A DNA stretch of 64,000 bases, taken from the NCBI GenBank assembly GCA_032622095.1, contig CP136061.1, positions 253,717,582-253,781,581 on the forward strand, written 5' to 3'. Shown piece by piece: positions 46,890 to 57,185 of the stretch. Made by a program: the position numbers and the translations under genes. Positions within the stretch are counted from its first letter, which is position 1, and each line of letters opens with the position of its first letter. Under the pieces are notes generated by a model. That model made no database searches, was not told where the DNA came from, and worked only from the letters and a program-made list of their open reading frames with translations. The stretch is from Siphonodentalium dalli. Lineage: Eukaryota > Mollusca > Scaphopoda > Gadilida > Siphonodentaliidae.

Positions 46890-47275
46890 ATTAGATTGGA
46901 CCCCTTTGAATACCTATTAAAATAGCTAGAACAACCACTCGAGGTAGAATAATTTCCCACCAATAGTAGTTATCAGATTAACTACCCGCAGGTAGCAAAA
47001 ATTCCCACTCGCAGGTAGTAAATTTAAATACTGGGTAGTTCATATTCATCCCACTACCTAAAGTAGTTAAAATTTAGCCTACCTTTGGGTAGTTAAAATA
47101 GCCACAAGAGGTAGTTATTTCAACCACTGAAGGTAGTTATTTTAACTACCAAAGGTATTTAATTTTTTAGCTACCCGCCAGGTAGTAAAATTAACCACCC
47201 AAGGTAGCGGGATGAATACGAACTACCAAAAGTAGTAAAAATTAACTACTTTTGTGGTTAATTTAGCAACTTTTT
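46890..47275. repeat. Cluster of ACTACC/GGTAGT inverted motifs
   Basis: About 20 short motifs such as GGTAGTTATTTTAACTACC, ACTACCCGCAGGTAG and CTACCTAAAGTAGTTAAAAT in both orientations within 380 bp. CATATTCATCCCACTACCTA and AGGTAGCGGGATGAATACGA show that the block is also inverted as a whole. Confidence 0.75.
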
Positions 47276-47280
47276 ATTTA

Positions 47281-47367
47281 GTGTGTGTGGTTTAAGGGGG
47301 TGTATAGTTGGGAATTTGAAGGTGGACACACCTTCTCAACGCGGAGACCCCCTATAATTACGTCCCT
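47281..47367 (+). mobile_element. Right end of a hAT-like G-rich family copy
   Basis: GGTGGACACACCTTCTCAAC-GCGGAGACCCCCTATAATTA-CGTCCCTG matches the right end of the complete element at 63,350-63,398. Its left end was not located with confidence. Confidence 0.55.
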
Positions 47368-47738
47368 GTGTCGAGACTGCGTATAGCACCGCCAACTCAC
47401 TCTCTTAATCATAACATGTCATTACTTGAGTGAAGACAGTTGTCAGTAAACAAATCGGCGTTCCATAGTTATCTTAGTGTTAGAAGCCGCCTCGATACTT
47501 TGAACATAAAACATGGCTTAAATGACAAATGTATCAATGAGATTTGGCAATGAAATCGTGCAATAAATAGATTAATGCATAGCTGACTGTTATTTCGTGG
47601 AACTAATGTACTTTTGAGTGAGAAAACTTTAGCGAAAGACTACCAGTCAATGAGATACATCTACCCGTTCCAAATCCCTATCGCTTTATGTGCTGCATTC
47701 AAAGTACGCAAATGACCGTGACGATTTTCACCGATCTA

Positions 47739-47787
47739 CCTGGATCTACCGGTACCCGTACCCGTCCGACGGGTATCGCAAACTCGC
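47739..47787 (-). repeat. Right terminus of the large insertion
   Basis: Reads inward on the minus strand as GCGAGTTTGCGATACCCGTC then GGACGGGTACGGGTACCGGT. Matches the left terminus at 22,130 in inverse orientation. TA at 47,788-47,789 separates it from receptor codon 166. Confidence 0.75.
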
Positions 47788-47788
47788 T

Positions 47789-48286
47789 ACTATCATTACC
47801 AGTAGATAATTTCATTCCATATATATAATGAGAATTGGCCAACATACTACCAATCACAACGAACACAATTCCACTGAATACTGACTTCTTGCTGGAAAAG
47901 AAGGAACTCTTTATGTGACAACACACGTGCATGGTTCGATCGACAATCAGTATAACGAGGATCCAGACACAGACATCTGCTGAAGAATAGATCAGAAATA
48001 GGAATGCCCTACAAGAAGATTCACTCACGTTAGCGATGTGCCAATCGCATATTCTTCTGATCGCATCGGGCAGCAACGTAATGAACAGCGGAACAAGGTC
48101 TGCTATCGCCAATGCCATAAACAACAACGAGGACCGTTTTACTCTCATCGTCGGACGAGAAAATACATTTAATATTATAACATTCCCGATAGTTCCAACG
48201 CAAAGAAGTAGTAATTGAATTATTCCAATAGTCACATTCCAGGTTTCGTTGAAAGTTAAATTATCATGGTATTGTTGGCTTTCCAT
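47789..48286 (-). pseudogene. Second 7TM receptor, N-terminal half (split gene)
   Basis: Start ATG at 48,286, chosen because it aligns with the start of the paralogue (MESQQYHDNLTFNETW against MEQYPENLTNNDTVTE). Glycosylation sites NLT and NET/NVT, TM1 with GN at 34-35, TM2 with LAIAD (59-63), Cys92 before TM3, DRT (116-118), TM4 138-156, and YIYGMKLSTGNDS leading into loop 2. The reading frame runs into the inserted element after codon 166 and stops 30 residues later at 47,699. The other half is at 21,571-22,128 on the same strand and in the same frame. Both halves look free of other damage, so the insertion may be recent or this may be a polymorphic allele. Ligand and subfamily unknown. Confidence 0.85.
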
Positions 48287-48440
48287 TTAACTGTTTTGTG
48301 CATATATTCCTGTCTAACTACCGTTCTACTCTGTTGTATCCAAAGACTGACATATACATTTCCTGTGGTTGTAATTACGTTCGTGCGATACGCCAGTTTT
48401 CATTAACATATAGAAAGCATAAATAATTTCCTGAATGAAC
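48287..48440. promoter_or_regulatory. Upstream region of second receptor
   Basis: TCCTGTGGTTGTAATTACGT-TCGTGCGATACGCC aligns to the region upstream of the first receptor. Possible promoter; no defined element. Confidence 0.35.
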
Positions 48441-49617
48441 GTGCATTTATCGCAAGGTGCCCATACACATACAGTTTAGCGCCATAACGAATTAAGCATT
48501 GACAAATTATTGTGTCAGTAAACTGTAAGCCGACGGAATTGTCGCGGGATTTACAAAATCCGAGTCGTGGACTAATCCGATAAATTAATGAATGACTGAA
48601 GGTCTTAGATCAATCCGTAGCAACTTGCCAACGTGCGTTACAAACTCGCTCATCACCAAAAACGACGATACACAACACGCTACAGCTGCATGGTATTGAC
48701 AGATATTTAAAAGCGCCGAGTCAGATGCTAGCCATTAAGTGAAATTCATCTGACTTGGAACGTTGTTTATCTATCTTTCATTTCCATACTTTGCAGGTAA
48801 GTTTTATCTATAGCGTTAGTTGTAAGCCACTAGCATTTTACATTCTTAACTTACAAAAGTGCAAAGTTCATATGATTACGACGTTAAAATGTTGTGTATT
48901 CGACTTTGATATGAACACCGAATTAGTATGCATGCCATTTGTTGCTGAGTTATAGCAATGCTATCCATCTTGGAAGTTTGACAATGCAATAACGGGCATT
49001 AAACGATTGGCAGTATAATTATGTGATCGGCACACATGTAACGGCGGTAAAGCTACACATGTGATGCGTTATGTTCCCGTTATGCAAAACTTTTAATACA
49101 CATGCATGTTTGCGTTATACATAAATCCCGGCGGTATAAACTATATACTTAAAGGCCGGACGGTTTGAGATATAAATGAGTTGTGATTAGAAGCACACAA
49201 GACAGTATAGTTGATGCATGTAACGCGACTGATACAGTAAAGTTGAAACGCGTCCTGCATGTACACATGTGTGAATGATTCAGTAAAGATAAATCGCACA
49301 TTCGAATGAATTCTTCCCATCCTGTCAGACAGTACAGTCGACAGGTACAATTAGACCGGGATGAAATGAAAAATGAGCCAGTCTTCGGAAACAGTAAGTT
49401 TACAGACTTGGTAGACCTTGTCTAAGTAGAGTGACGACAAAACCTTATTGAAATAAATCATTGAAGGCGCCTTGTATACATGTATAACATAAATTAATAG
49501 TTATTGGATGTGGATGCGTCATAAACGCGTGTGCAGCAGATATAATCATGGTCCGTCTATGGACGGTTCTATTACAATGGTTTACAGTCTCAATAAGTAC
49601 ATTTGTTCTCTGATTTG
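48441..49617. other. Noncoding, nothing recognised
   Basis: No gene or repeat supported. Confidence 0.3.
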
Positions 49618-49944
49618 AATATATATATATATATATATCCTTTATTTTCCTCCGTTACACGAAGAGCTTACCAAACATTAAACATCATAATACAAATATT
49701 TACACAAGTGGGATGAACAGGTGAAGAAGACATATACAAATGAATACATATTCAGAAAGAAATCAAGGTCAGAGCGACAGACATACAATGTATATATACG
49801 CAGACAGCTATGTCGATTGGCAGGTATGCGGACACATGCAGGCGAACAGATATACATACATACACTGACGAGCGGACGGATGTACAGACATGTACGCAGT
49901 CATAGACACACACGCGCGCACACACATATATATATACATCATAT
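49618..49944 (-). mobile_element. Short LINE 3' end with microsatellite
   Basis: (AT)n at 49,618-49,637 followed by CCTTTATTTTCCTCCG is, on the minus strand, GGAGGAAAATAAAGG(AT)n, the same style of 3' end as the LINE at 17,604. The rest is tail sequence with CA/TA repeats. No coding part. Confidence 0.5.
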
Positions 49945-50510
49945 ACACGATCATACCATATTATCGGAAATGTAATGCGCAGTTCATATAGCCACGATCA
50001 TAACATAGTATCGGAAAGTTAATGTAGCCACGATCATACCATGTTATCGGACAGTTAATGTACAGTTCATTTAGCCACGATCATACCATATTATCTGAAA
50101 TTTAATGTAGCCACGATCATACCATATTATCGGAAATTTAATGCGCAGTTCATATAGCCACGATCATACCATTGTATCGGAAAGTTAATGTAGCCACGAT
50201 CATACCATATAGTTAATGTACAGTTCATTTAGCCACCATCATACCATATAATCTGAAAGTTAATGTGTAGTTCATATTGTCACGACCATACCATAGTATC
50301 GGACAGTTAATGCGCAGTTCATATAGCCACGATCATACCATATAATCGGAAAGTTAATGTGTAGTTCATATTGCCACGATCATACCATAGTATCGGACAG
50401 TTAATGAGCAGCTCATATAGCCACAATCTTACCATATGATCGGAAAGGTAATGTGTAGTTCATACAGCCACGATCATACCATATTATTGGAAAGTTAATG
50501 TTTCTTGTAA
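49945..50510 (+). repeat. Minisatellite with alternating units of about 36 and 47 bp
   Basis: About 12 units of GCCACGATCATACCATATTA-TCGGAAAGTTAATG, some followed by CGCAGTTCATATA. Family R copy 3 has one such unit at 16,823-16,856, ending in the same GGAAAGTTAATGTTTCTT that closes this array at 50,497. Confidence 0.85.
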
Positions 50511-50880
50511 TACGACCTTGCATAAACCTACATACAAGGCTCGTCATGATTGGTCAGTAGCCTGTATTCCCATGGAAACACGACCGTCGTTTTGTGGTAC
50601 AATTCTAGATATTCTGAATTGTACCACAAAAAATGTGGTACAATCAGAACAATGCTGCCAACGCCTCAAACTTTCATAAGTCAAACCACACGGGCATTGA
50701 TTAATTAATGTCATGCTATCGACTGAAGAAAGATACATATAATGATTACCTACTGTACTATACTGAATTTTATTTAAGATAGAACAAAAATAAGTCTTAA
50801 CTGAAATTTTGTTGCCAAACAGTCAAAGAAAAGGGGTCGCCGTTCAACAGTGACGTCATGTTTGACGTTACAGTTATAAG
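50511..50880. repeat. Noncoding with a 15-bp stem hairpin
   Basis: TTTGTGGTACAATTC and GAATTGTACCACAAA (about 50,591-50,630) form a perfect stem with a 10-base loop; GTGGTACAATC follows once more. Confidence 0.6.
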
Positions 50881-50895
50881 AGAAGAACTGTTTGG

Positions 50896-50970
50896 TTGAA
50901 AATCATACCACGCAGAGCTAGAAAATCATACCACGCAGAGCTAGAAAATCATACCACGCAGAGCTAGAAA
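50896..50970 (+). repeat. 23-bp tandem repeat, three units
   Basis: AAAATCATACCACGCAGAGC-TAG repeated three times without change. Confidence 0.85.
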
Positions 50971-51037
50971 CTGGGCTTTTATTTAGCAGTTGAACGTATG
51001 TCACTTTAATTTCAACCAAAACATAAAGTCGAATTAC

Positions 51038-51235
51038 AAACGAAATAAATACACTGCGCATCGGCGTGTATAGTAGAATTTGACCACAGTAACTGATTGT
51101 ATAACTCCGCTTCGCGTCGTCCTACAAATTGTAGGACGACGCGAAGCGGAGTTATACAATCAGTTTAGGATACAATCAGTTTCTTTGTTGTCAAATTATA
51201 CTATACACGCCGATGTGCAGTGTTTTTATTTCTTA
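51038..51235. mobile_element. Foldback element with near-perfect 75-bp palindrome
   Basis: Core arms of 37 bp (AACTGATTGTATAACTCCGC…CCTACAA) around a single A, about 51,091-51,165, with no mismatch that I can find. Outer arms (CACTGCGCATCGGCGTGTAT and ATACACGCCGATGTGCAGTG) extend the inverted repeat to about 195 bp. An extra CAATCAGTTTAGGATA copy on the right shifts the outer pairing. It interrupts family R copy 4. Confidence 0.85.
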
Positions 51236-51244
51236 ATTGATTCA

Positions 51245-51915
51245 GAAAATTTAATAATTATTTTCATTTACAAAGACTGCCACTCACACGTAATTTTCTA
51301 TTTTAGAGATGTCCACTCCTTTCATGTTTGTCAATGACAATTTGGCAATATATCAATATGTTCAAATCCCAGCTGACCACCCTATCTAATACTGACCTCT
51401 TTTTAGTTGATTGCGCCCTCCTTCATTTGAGAACAATAAATAAAACATTTGTATGCATTGTGGTGATATATTTGTTGCTGTATTGTTAATGTTATTGTAA
51501 TATAAGGGGGTATGATGTTATATCATGCAATTAAAACGGTATCGTAAAATTGTGACAGAAATGAAGCTTCCTCTCATAGACCCAAGACAATAACCTATGT
51601 TGGTAATTGGATAGCTGTGTGAAATTATTAACAATTTTAGCAGTTCTTGGTACAAAAAAGAAACGTCAGATTCCACATAAAATGAAGATGAGGGTATGTG
51701 GAATTCATCAATTTTCAGCAGATAGATGCAGAGAAATTACTTTTTGAAAACCTCTTGCAAACTAAATTGTTTCTGGATGTATGCAACACCAACGTCTGAC
51801 ATTAAAGGTACGATTGGCGTTTGCGGTGGGTATTGCTGTTAAATTTGTCATATGTGTTAATATGGCCAAACACAAAAGAATATTAAAATACAGACATACT
51901 TGGTTCTTATACCAA
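51245..51915 (+). repeat. Family R repeat, copy 4 (3' part)
   Basis: ACAAAGACTGCCACTCACAC to CAGACATACTTGGTTC, collinear with 16,905-17,603. It has a single diverged 45-bp unit (51,845-51,890) where copy 3 has three, and it runs on past the point where copy 3 carries the LINE. Confidence 0.7.
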
Positions 51916-53568
51916 TCAAGATCGTACAATGTTTTATGTAAGCAAAAGATAAATTATGTTTCATAAAGTCTGTATATAAACAAACGAACGGAACCAGCCG
52001 AAGTCCGACGAAGATCAAAGCATGACGGCAGCAGTCGCATGCAAATCACATCAAGTCTCATTTTAATCCATCCATACTATACCCGTTGTCAGTTCAAAAT
52101 CTAGTTATGTGCGTAAAACCTGTACCTAATATAATTGGTTTTTTTTAGGCAGAGAGATTAAATACAGTTTGTATTCTCTACTAAGATACATGTATATATA
52201 CATGTATATATCAGGATTGTAGTAACGATTGTACTGTAAATTGGATGTAGTAAATTGCGCGTGCATGTTCTAAATAGCACAATAGATTACTTCACACACA
52301 TAAATAGGATGTCACTACCAAATGTAGTGTAACTCATATGTAGTAAATTGAGCGAGCATGTTCTAAATACGGAGATGACACAATAGTATGCCACCTCAAT
52401 AGCATACACAAAACAGATAGCCTGTTTATCGTTATATCATTTCTTTCTTGTTTTTCGACATTTGTGTCGCTTCCTGGCGATTGCCGTTTGAGTTCCTTAT
52501 CAATCATGCATGTGAAGGAGAAATGTTATATAGCGCAGTTCGCTCCCTACCAACTTAACGGGGGTTTAAGCACAAACTCGAGACAGGGTTATCTCCCATC
52601 GATCCGCTGAGATACCATAGCCACAAGGACATTCGGTAAGGACTTCTCACATAATCATAGTTCTTATGTTTTAGGATTAAAATTGTCTATGTCTGGCTCA
52701 GTTCATATTTTTGTTACCAATTCCGAAAGAATTACCGTTATTGCCAACTTTTTGTGGTCAAAATAAGATAACAGGTGACTTTATATAGTTTCGACGATAC
52801 ATAAAAATAGATGTATCGGTCCGCAAAGTACCATACTGCCGGCAGTGATATATCGCAGTGATAACGAAGAGCGCGCTGCATGACGTTTGGTTTAATTGGT
52901 TTAGGCGTTATGTTGTGTTGTTGTGTGAACACGTGATTGCGACAATAGCCGATTATTTCCGGAAGTCTACGGATAACTTTGCGATTCTCTGTTGTGAAAC
53001 AAACCAACTTTGCTTTTCACGAAAACATAACATAATCCGCCTGCATTTTCTCTCACACAAATAGTGTTTTGTGGACAATATCGCATTCATACAAACATTA
53101 TACTATACTATTAGTATATTCTTTAGAAAATGTTCATAATTTGGTTACTATTATTTCTAAATTATACCCTACAGCCAACGCTATCCGTTGCTTTAACGTT
53201 CAGTAATGGATATATCCATGTCGCCAGTAGACTGACAAGTGCCTTTTGTGCTGTATTTTATTTAGAATACGAGGCATGATTGTGGGATAAAATTGGGGCC
53301 ACTTAGTAATCACGCTTTTGTCGCGGGTCGGTCAGCGATAACACATTAGTCCCGCGATAAAACAAGTGAGATCTCGCTTTTCCCGAGATCATGCGTATTC
53401 TGCCGCCTTTGTCGCAGTCCATATTTGGATATATACTGTTGTGGTATGTTGATACTTACAGGGAACAAAGAGACAACTTTCGTTGGTGTATTCGCGGAAC
53501 GGGAGACGAAGTTGCCAAAAGAGACAGATGGGATGGCAGCAAAGATGGAAGCATAAATGACGAGGGCA
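51916..53568. other. Noncoding, nothing firm
   Basis: ACATGTATATATACATGT near 52,190 is a short palindrome. AGTAAATTG-GCG-GCATGTTCTAAATA occurs twice (52,248 and 52,340). A minus-strand open stretch at 53,465-53,570 is followed by GTAAGTATC, a good splice-donor match, but I recognise no protein. Confidence 0.3.
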
Positions 53569-54432
53569 CACCCTAAATCTAGTTGGATGAACGTTGTATA
53601 CAACTCGTTGGTGCGAATTTGTTGTGTACTTATTATCCAACAGTTTAGTACGATGTACACAACTGGTTGCGTGAATTGTCATATGTGGTATTACTTTCAT
53701 ACAACTTTGGATAAAACCGCCACGTGACCGGGGTGTCATCCAATAGCAGCGCGTTTCCGGTGCGGGCGAGCATGCGAGTTTTTGGCTCCAAATATTTCAA
53801 AACTAGATGGACGACTGCGTGAAAAAACTCCTGAGCGACTGGAAAATGGGGCAAGACGTCGTGGATAGCTTTGCCGGTATAGTATACCGTTGTTATTATT
53901 ATTCTTTGTACGATACACTGATTATGTCGGCTTTATGTATTGAGTGTATATTTATTTATATATGCCAATTTTTGAAGTTTACAAATTTACACAACTACGG
54001 CACTAATTTGACTAAAGTAGTACACTCATACACTCAACACATAAAGCCTACATAATCAGTGTATCGCACAAAGAATAATTATAGCAAAGGTATACTATAC
54101 CGGCAAAGCTATCCACGACGTCTTGCCCCATTTTACTTTCCAATCAACGTTGGGTAAACTTTCCAATCAACAAATGTCATCCAACTCTACCCAACAGTTC
54201 AATAAACGTAGATAGGTGCTGTGGGCAATTAACGTTGGTTGAGTGTTGTGTGAAATTTCATCCAACACGTTGTATAATTAACATACAACCGTTGTTAGTA
54301 AATATATATGCAACGTTGTGTAAAAGTGTATTCAATATTGTCATGCAACTTTTCACACAACGTAGATAGGTGCTGTGGGCATACAACGGTTGATTGACTG
54401 TTGGATAACCTCTTATCCAACTAGTTTAGGGT
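53569..54432. mobile_element. 864-bp nested foldback element
   Basis: Ends CACCCTAAATCTAGTTGGAT and ATCCAACTAGTTTAGGGTG. Inside, a second inverted repeat pairs 53,841-53,955 with 54,017-54,137 (GGGGCAAGACGTCGTGGATA / TATCCACGACGTCTTGCCCC). Motifs such as GTTGTATACAAC and CAACGTTG recur in the outer parts. No transposase. Confidence 0.75.
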
Positions 54433-54549
54433 GCATATAGAATACCGTTGCTTCGTGTATTTTGTTGCGACAGCGTTCGCGACCCATTGACTGAACTTTG
54501 GCATGGTTGATGTCCGGGCCACCAGCCCTGATACATGTTTATATGAAAA

Positions 54550-57185
54550 CAGCCACTCCCCTGATCGGCGGCCAAGCCTCACTAAAATTGGCTCACCCCA
54601 AACTACAACTACAGCTACTTATATGATATACAATATAATATATAAATATGACATTATAGCCGCAGTATACGTTAAGTATACATCTATTGGATAAATTATT
54701 TTCTATGTAAATCTATTTTTGTAACTGCATGTATGTGTTCTCCGGGAAGATTGCCTAACTCTGTATTTGTTTTGAGTATGATTTGTTTGTTGGATCGGTC
54801 GGTATAATAACTTAGCAATAACTTGTTCCCTAATTCAGTTAGCAACATGCTAATAAATTATGTTTAAACAAATATGGTACAATGTATCAGCGTCGTTCTG
54901 GTATGCATGCGACACATATACGCATACGTAAGACTTCATTAGCGAACAACATAATAATAGAAACGCGTATAGTCATTTTGACGCACAATATCCCATTGAA
55001 ATTACGCACTGAGTACATTCCAATAACAGAGTCATCGCAATTATGTTTTTCGGCCATCGCAGAGGGTTAATAACCCACCCATTTGCACTACAACTCAACG
55101 AAAATACATCCCATTGTATGATGTAGTAGAGCGAATTGTCGTTCTTCTCATTTCGTTATCAGACATGAGAATATGGCGCCGGACATTTACAGAATGAGTC
55201 AATCAGAGGGTGAATTTAGAGACTATACCACGCACAACGGGCTAGCATCACTAAATTCACCCTCTTGGGACCGCATTCTGCTTAGGACTCATCTGCTATG
55301 GGAGAACTAGACTCAGATCTAAGTTCCCATATGGAGAATATTGTGATGTGCACCCATTGAGTACATCGATTATGCATTGTATCGTCTGTTAATATCATGA
55401 TGTAGAGAAGCTAAAAAACGAAAAAGAGTCTGTGTGAAGTTTCTAAAGAAACTAAAAACCTTGTTAATTTGATCGTAAAATACTTTCTAACCAGAATGGG
55501 GTTCCATTACAGAGGTGAATTTTTAGTGATGTTAGCCCTCTGAGCGGTGTAGCTTCGCTAAATTCACCATATGTGGACCTCATTCTGCAAATTTCTGGCA
55601 CAATATTCTCAGGCCTGGTCGTTACCAGTTACTGTCTGTTGTTTCTGGTAGAGATAGTGATGTTGATACAGGATATCCATTCGGGGAGGGTATCTAACTC
55701 CAATAGTTTCCAACTGCATAAATTATCCTCTATTATGTTTTGGAACTGTGAAATTGCATTAGCACACCGTTATTAGCCTTATTAGCTTCAGTTGGCCTAT
55801 TGGCGATCTTAAAGTAACACAACCGACAGCAGATAAGCCCTCCCAGACAGAGTGATGGACCGGACATAGCATCCTATATACACGTCTGTTATTCCATGTT
55901 AACACATACTAGTGTTCGGTATTCGACGGACTTCGGTATTCGAATATTCGGTTCGAATAACGAGCGAATATTCGAATAGTATTCGAATATTTAGATAAAG
56001 TATAAAATTATATAGATAACACATTTTGGAACCAATTTATTATTTAATAAAATAGCATATTTATCCATGCACATGCTATACGCAAAAAAGAGAGGGGGAA
56101 AAAAGAGTCGTTTGGCTTAATAGCAAGAGTTTATCTGTTTATGAAGTTCAAGTAGTCAATGTCCCATGCATGGTTCCACAAGTTGGTCGTAGTGCCACAA
56201 TAACTAAGAACATGATCTGGATTGAGTTTGCAGGTTGACTTTTTAGTTTTGGCATCCAACGTGAAGTGAGTCCATATATCTTATTTCTTCGAATTTGACG
56301 CCATATTATACACACAAGTGACAACTCGCAAACAAAACAAAACGATGCCTTATAGGTTCGCTTCCTATGACCACATGCAAGCACGGTCTGGTTTACAGCT
56401 AGCCAATAAAAAATTTTCGACATCATGACGCCAATCAAATCAGAACGTTACAGTTACGTCATATTAATTCGTTTATGGTCAGTGGAAAATAGACTATACT
56501 TTTAACAGACCCTCAGACTAATAATAAACCAGGAAACAATTACCCGGAGATTATTCTCGAATATTCGAATAGTCAAATAATTATTCGAATATTCGAATAT
56601 TTATTTTTACGAGCGAATATTCGAACATTCGAATATTCGGACCGAACACTAACACATACCAGTGTATTCTACTTACTATACATGTGAATCATACATTATC
56701 GTATATTTATGTAAATATTATGTTCTAACTTGTGCCTGAATCCCATGTATTTACATTTTAATAGGATGCAAATAAAATATCTTGACATCAAACCAGGCCT
56801 AATGTGCATGGATCCTTATCCACTGAGCCACCGGATAAATGAAACACCCCTATTTATGTAGGGTATTAGGGAGAATTATCCAAATGGGCCCTTTATTTGT
56901 GCAGTCACAATCTCTGAGTTAAGCATACACCCCTCCCATAATAGAGAGCATATAGCAACAGCACTATATGTACCAGCAACGACAAGATTGGTAAGGGCAT
57001 CAAATATTAGCATCAATAACAATAAATAACTGATAACAACATGAGCCAAGCGACAATTCGCGTCACAGTATTCTCGGATATGTTCATACAACAACCTGCG
57101 GCATTCAATTACAGGCAGTTTGTGCCTACAGTCGTGGGCATTATGATCAACTTCTGACCTGATGTCTAAGTTTCATTACATCATA
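54550..57185 (+). repeat. Duplicated block, unit 1
   Basis: Alignable to 58,183-61,608: CCTGATCGGCGGCCAAGCCT, GCAGAGGGTTAATAACCCAC, ACAACGGGCTAGCATCACTA, CATTCGGGGAGGGTATCTAA and CTTATCCACTGAGCCACC all have counterparts in order. No gene is evident in either copy. Unit 1 has about 300 extra bases at 54,740-55,045 and a transposon at 55,910. Confidence 0.75.
55910..56651. mobile_element. 742-bp hAT element, non-autonomous
   Basis: Ends TAGTGTTCGGTATTCG and CGGACCGAACACTA; 8-bp target duplication ACACATAC at 55,902-55,909 and 56,652-56,659. Subterminal regions are full of CGAATATTCGAATA palindromes, as in many hAT elements. No transposase. Absent from the corresponding place in unit 2 (about 61,130). 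Confidence 0.9.

Larger units (their letters stand above)
22130..47787. mobile_element. 25,658-bp TA-flanked insertion splitting the receptor
   Basis: Ends are inverted: left GCGAGTTTGCGATTTCAAAC then GGGTACGGGTACCGGTA; right end read inward GCGAGTTTGCGATACCCGTC then the same GGGTACGGGTACCGGTA. TA lies at 22,128-22,129 and at 47,788-47,789. Taking out the segment and one TA joins codon 166 of the N-terminal half to the C-terminal half in frame. The paralogue has no insertion there. The interior is a patchwork of smaller repeats and unremarkable AT-rich DNA, with no transposase, integrase, polymerase or helicase that I can read. Either it is a large non-autonomous element, or a small TA-target element that grew by nested insertions. 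Superfamily unassigned; the TA duplication fits Tc1/mariner or related groups. Confidence 0.75.

Noticed and set aside
24421-47367. A single 23-kb hAT element bounded by the G-rich ends at 24.4 and 47.37 kb
   Set aside because: The flanking bases match only partly, and complete members of this family are about 1 kb, so these are more likely ends of separate broken copies.
22130-47787. A 25-kb intron in the receptor gene
   Set aside because: GGTAATG at the N-terminal side could be a donor, but no acceptor in the right phase precedes the C-terminal half, the paralogue is intronless, and the termini are inverted repeats with TA duplication.
53389-53739. Possible exon on the minus strand ending in GTAAGT, and a 61-codon plus-strand ORF
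   Set aside because: One good donor-like site but no protein similarity and no acceptor or partner exon visible; the upstream side runs into a foldback element.
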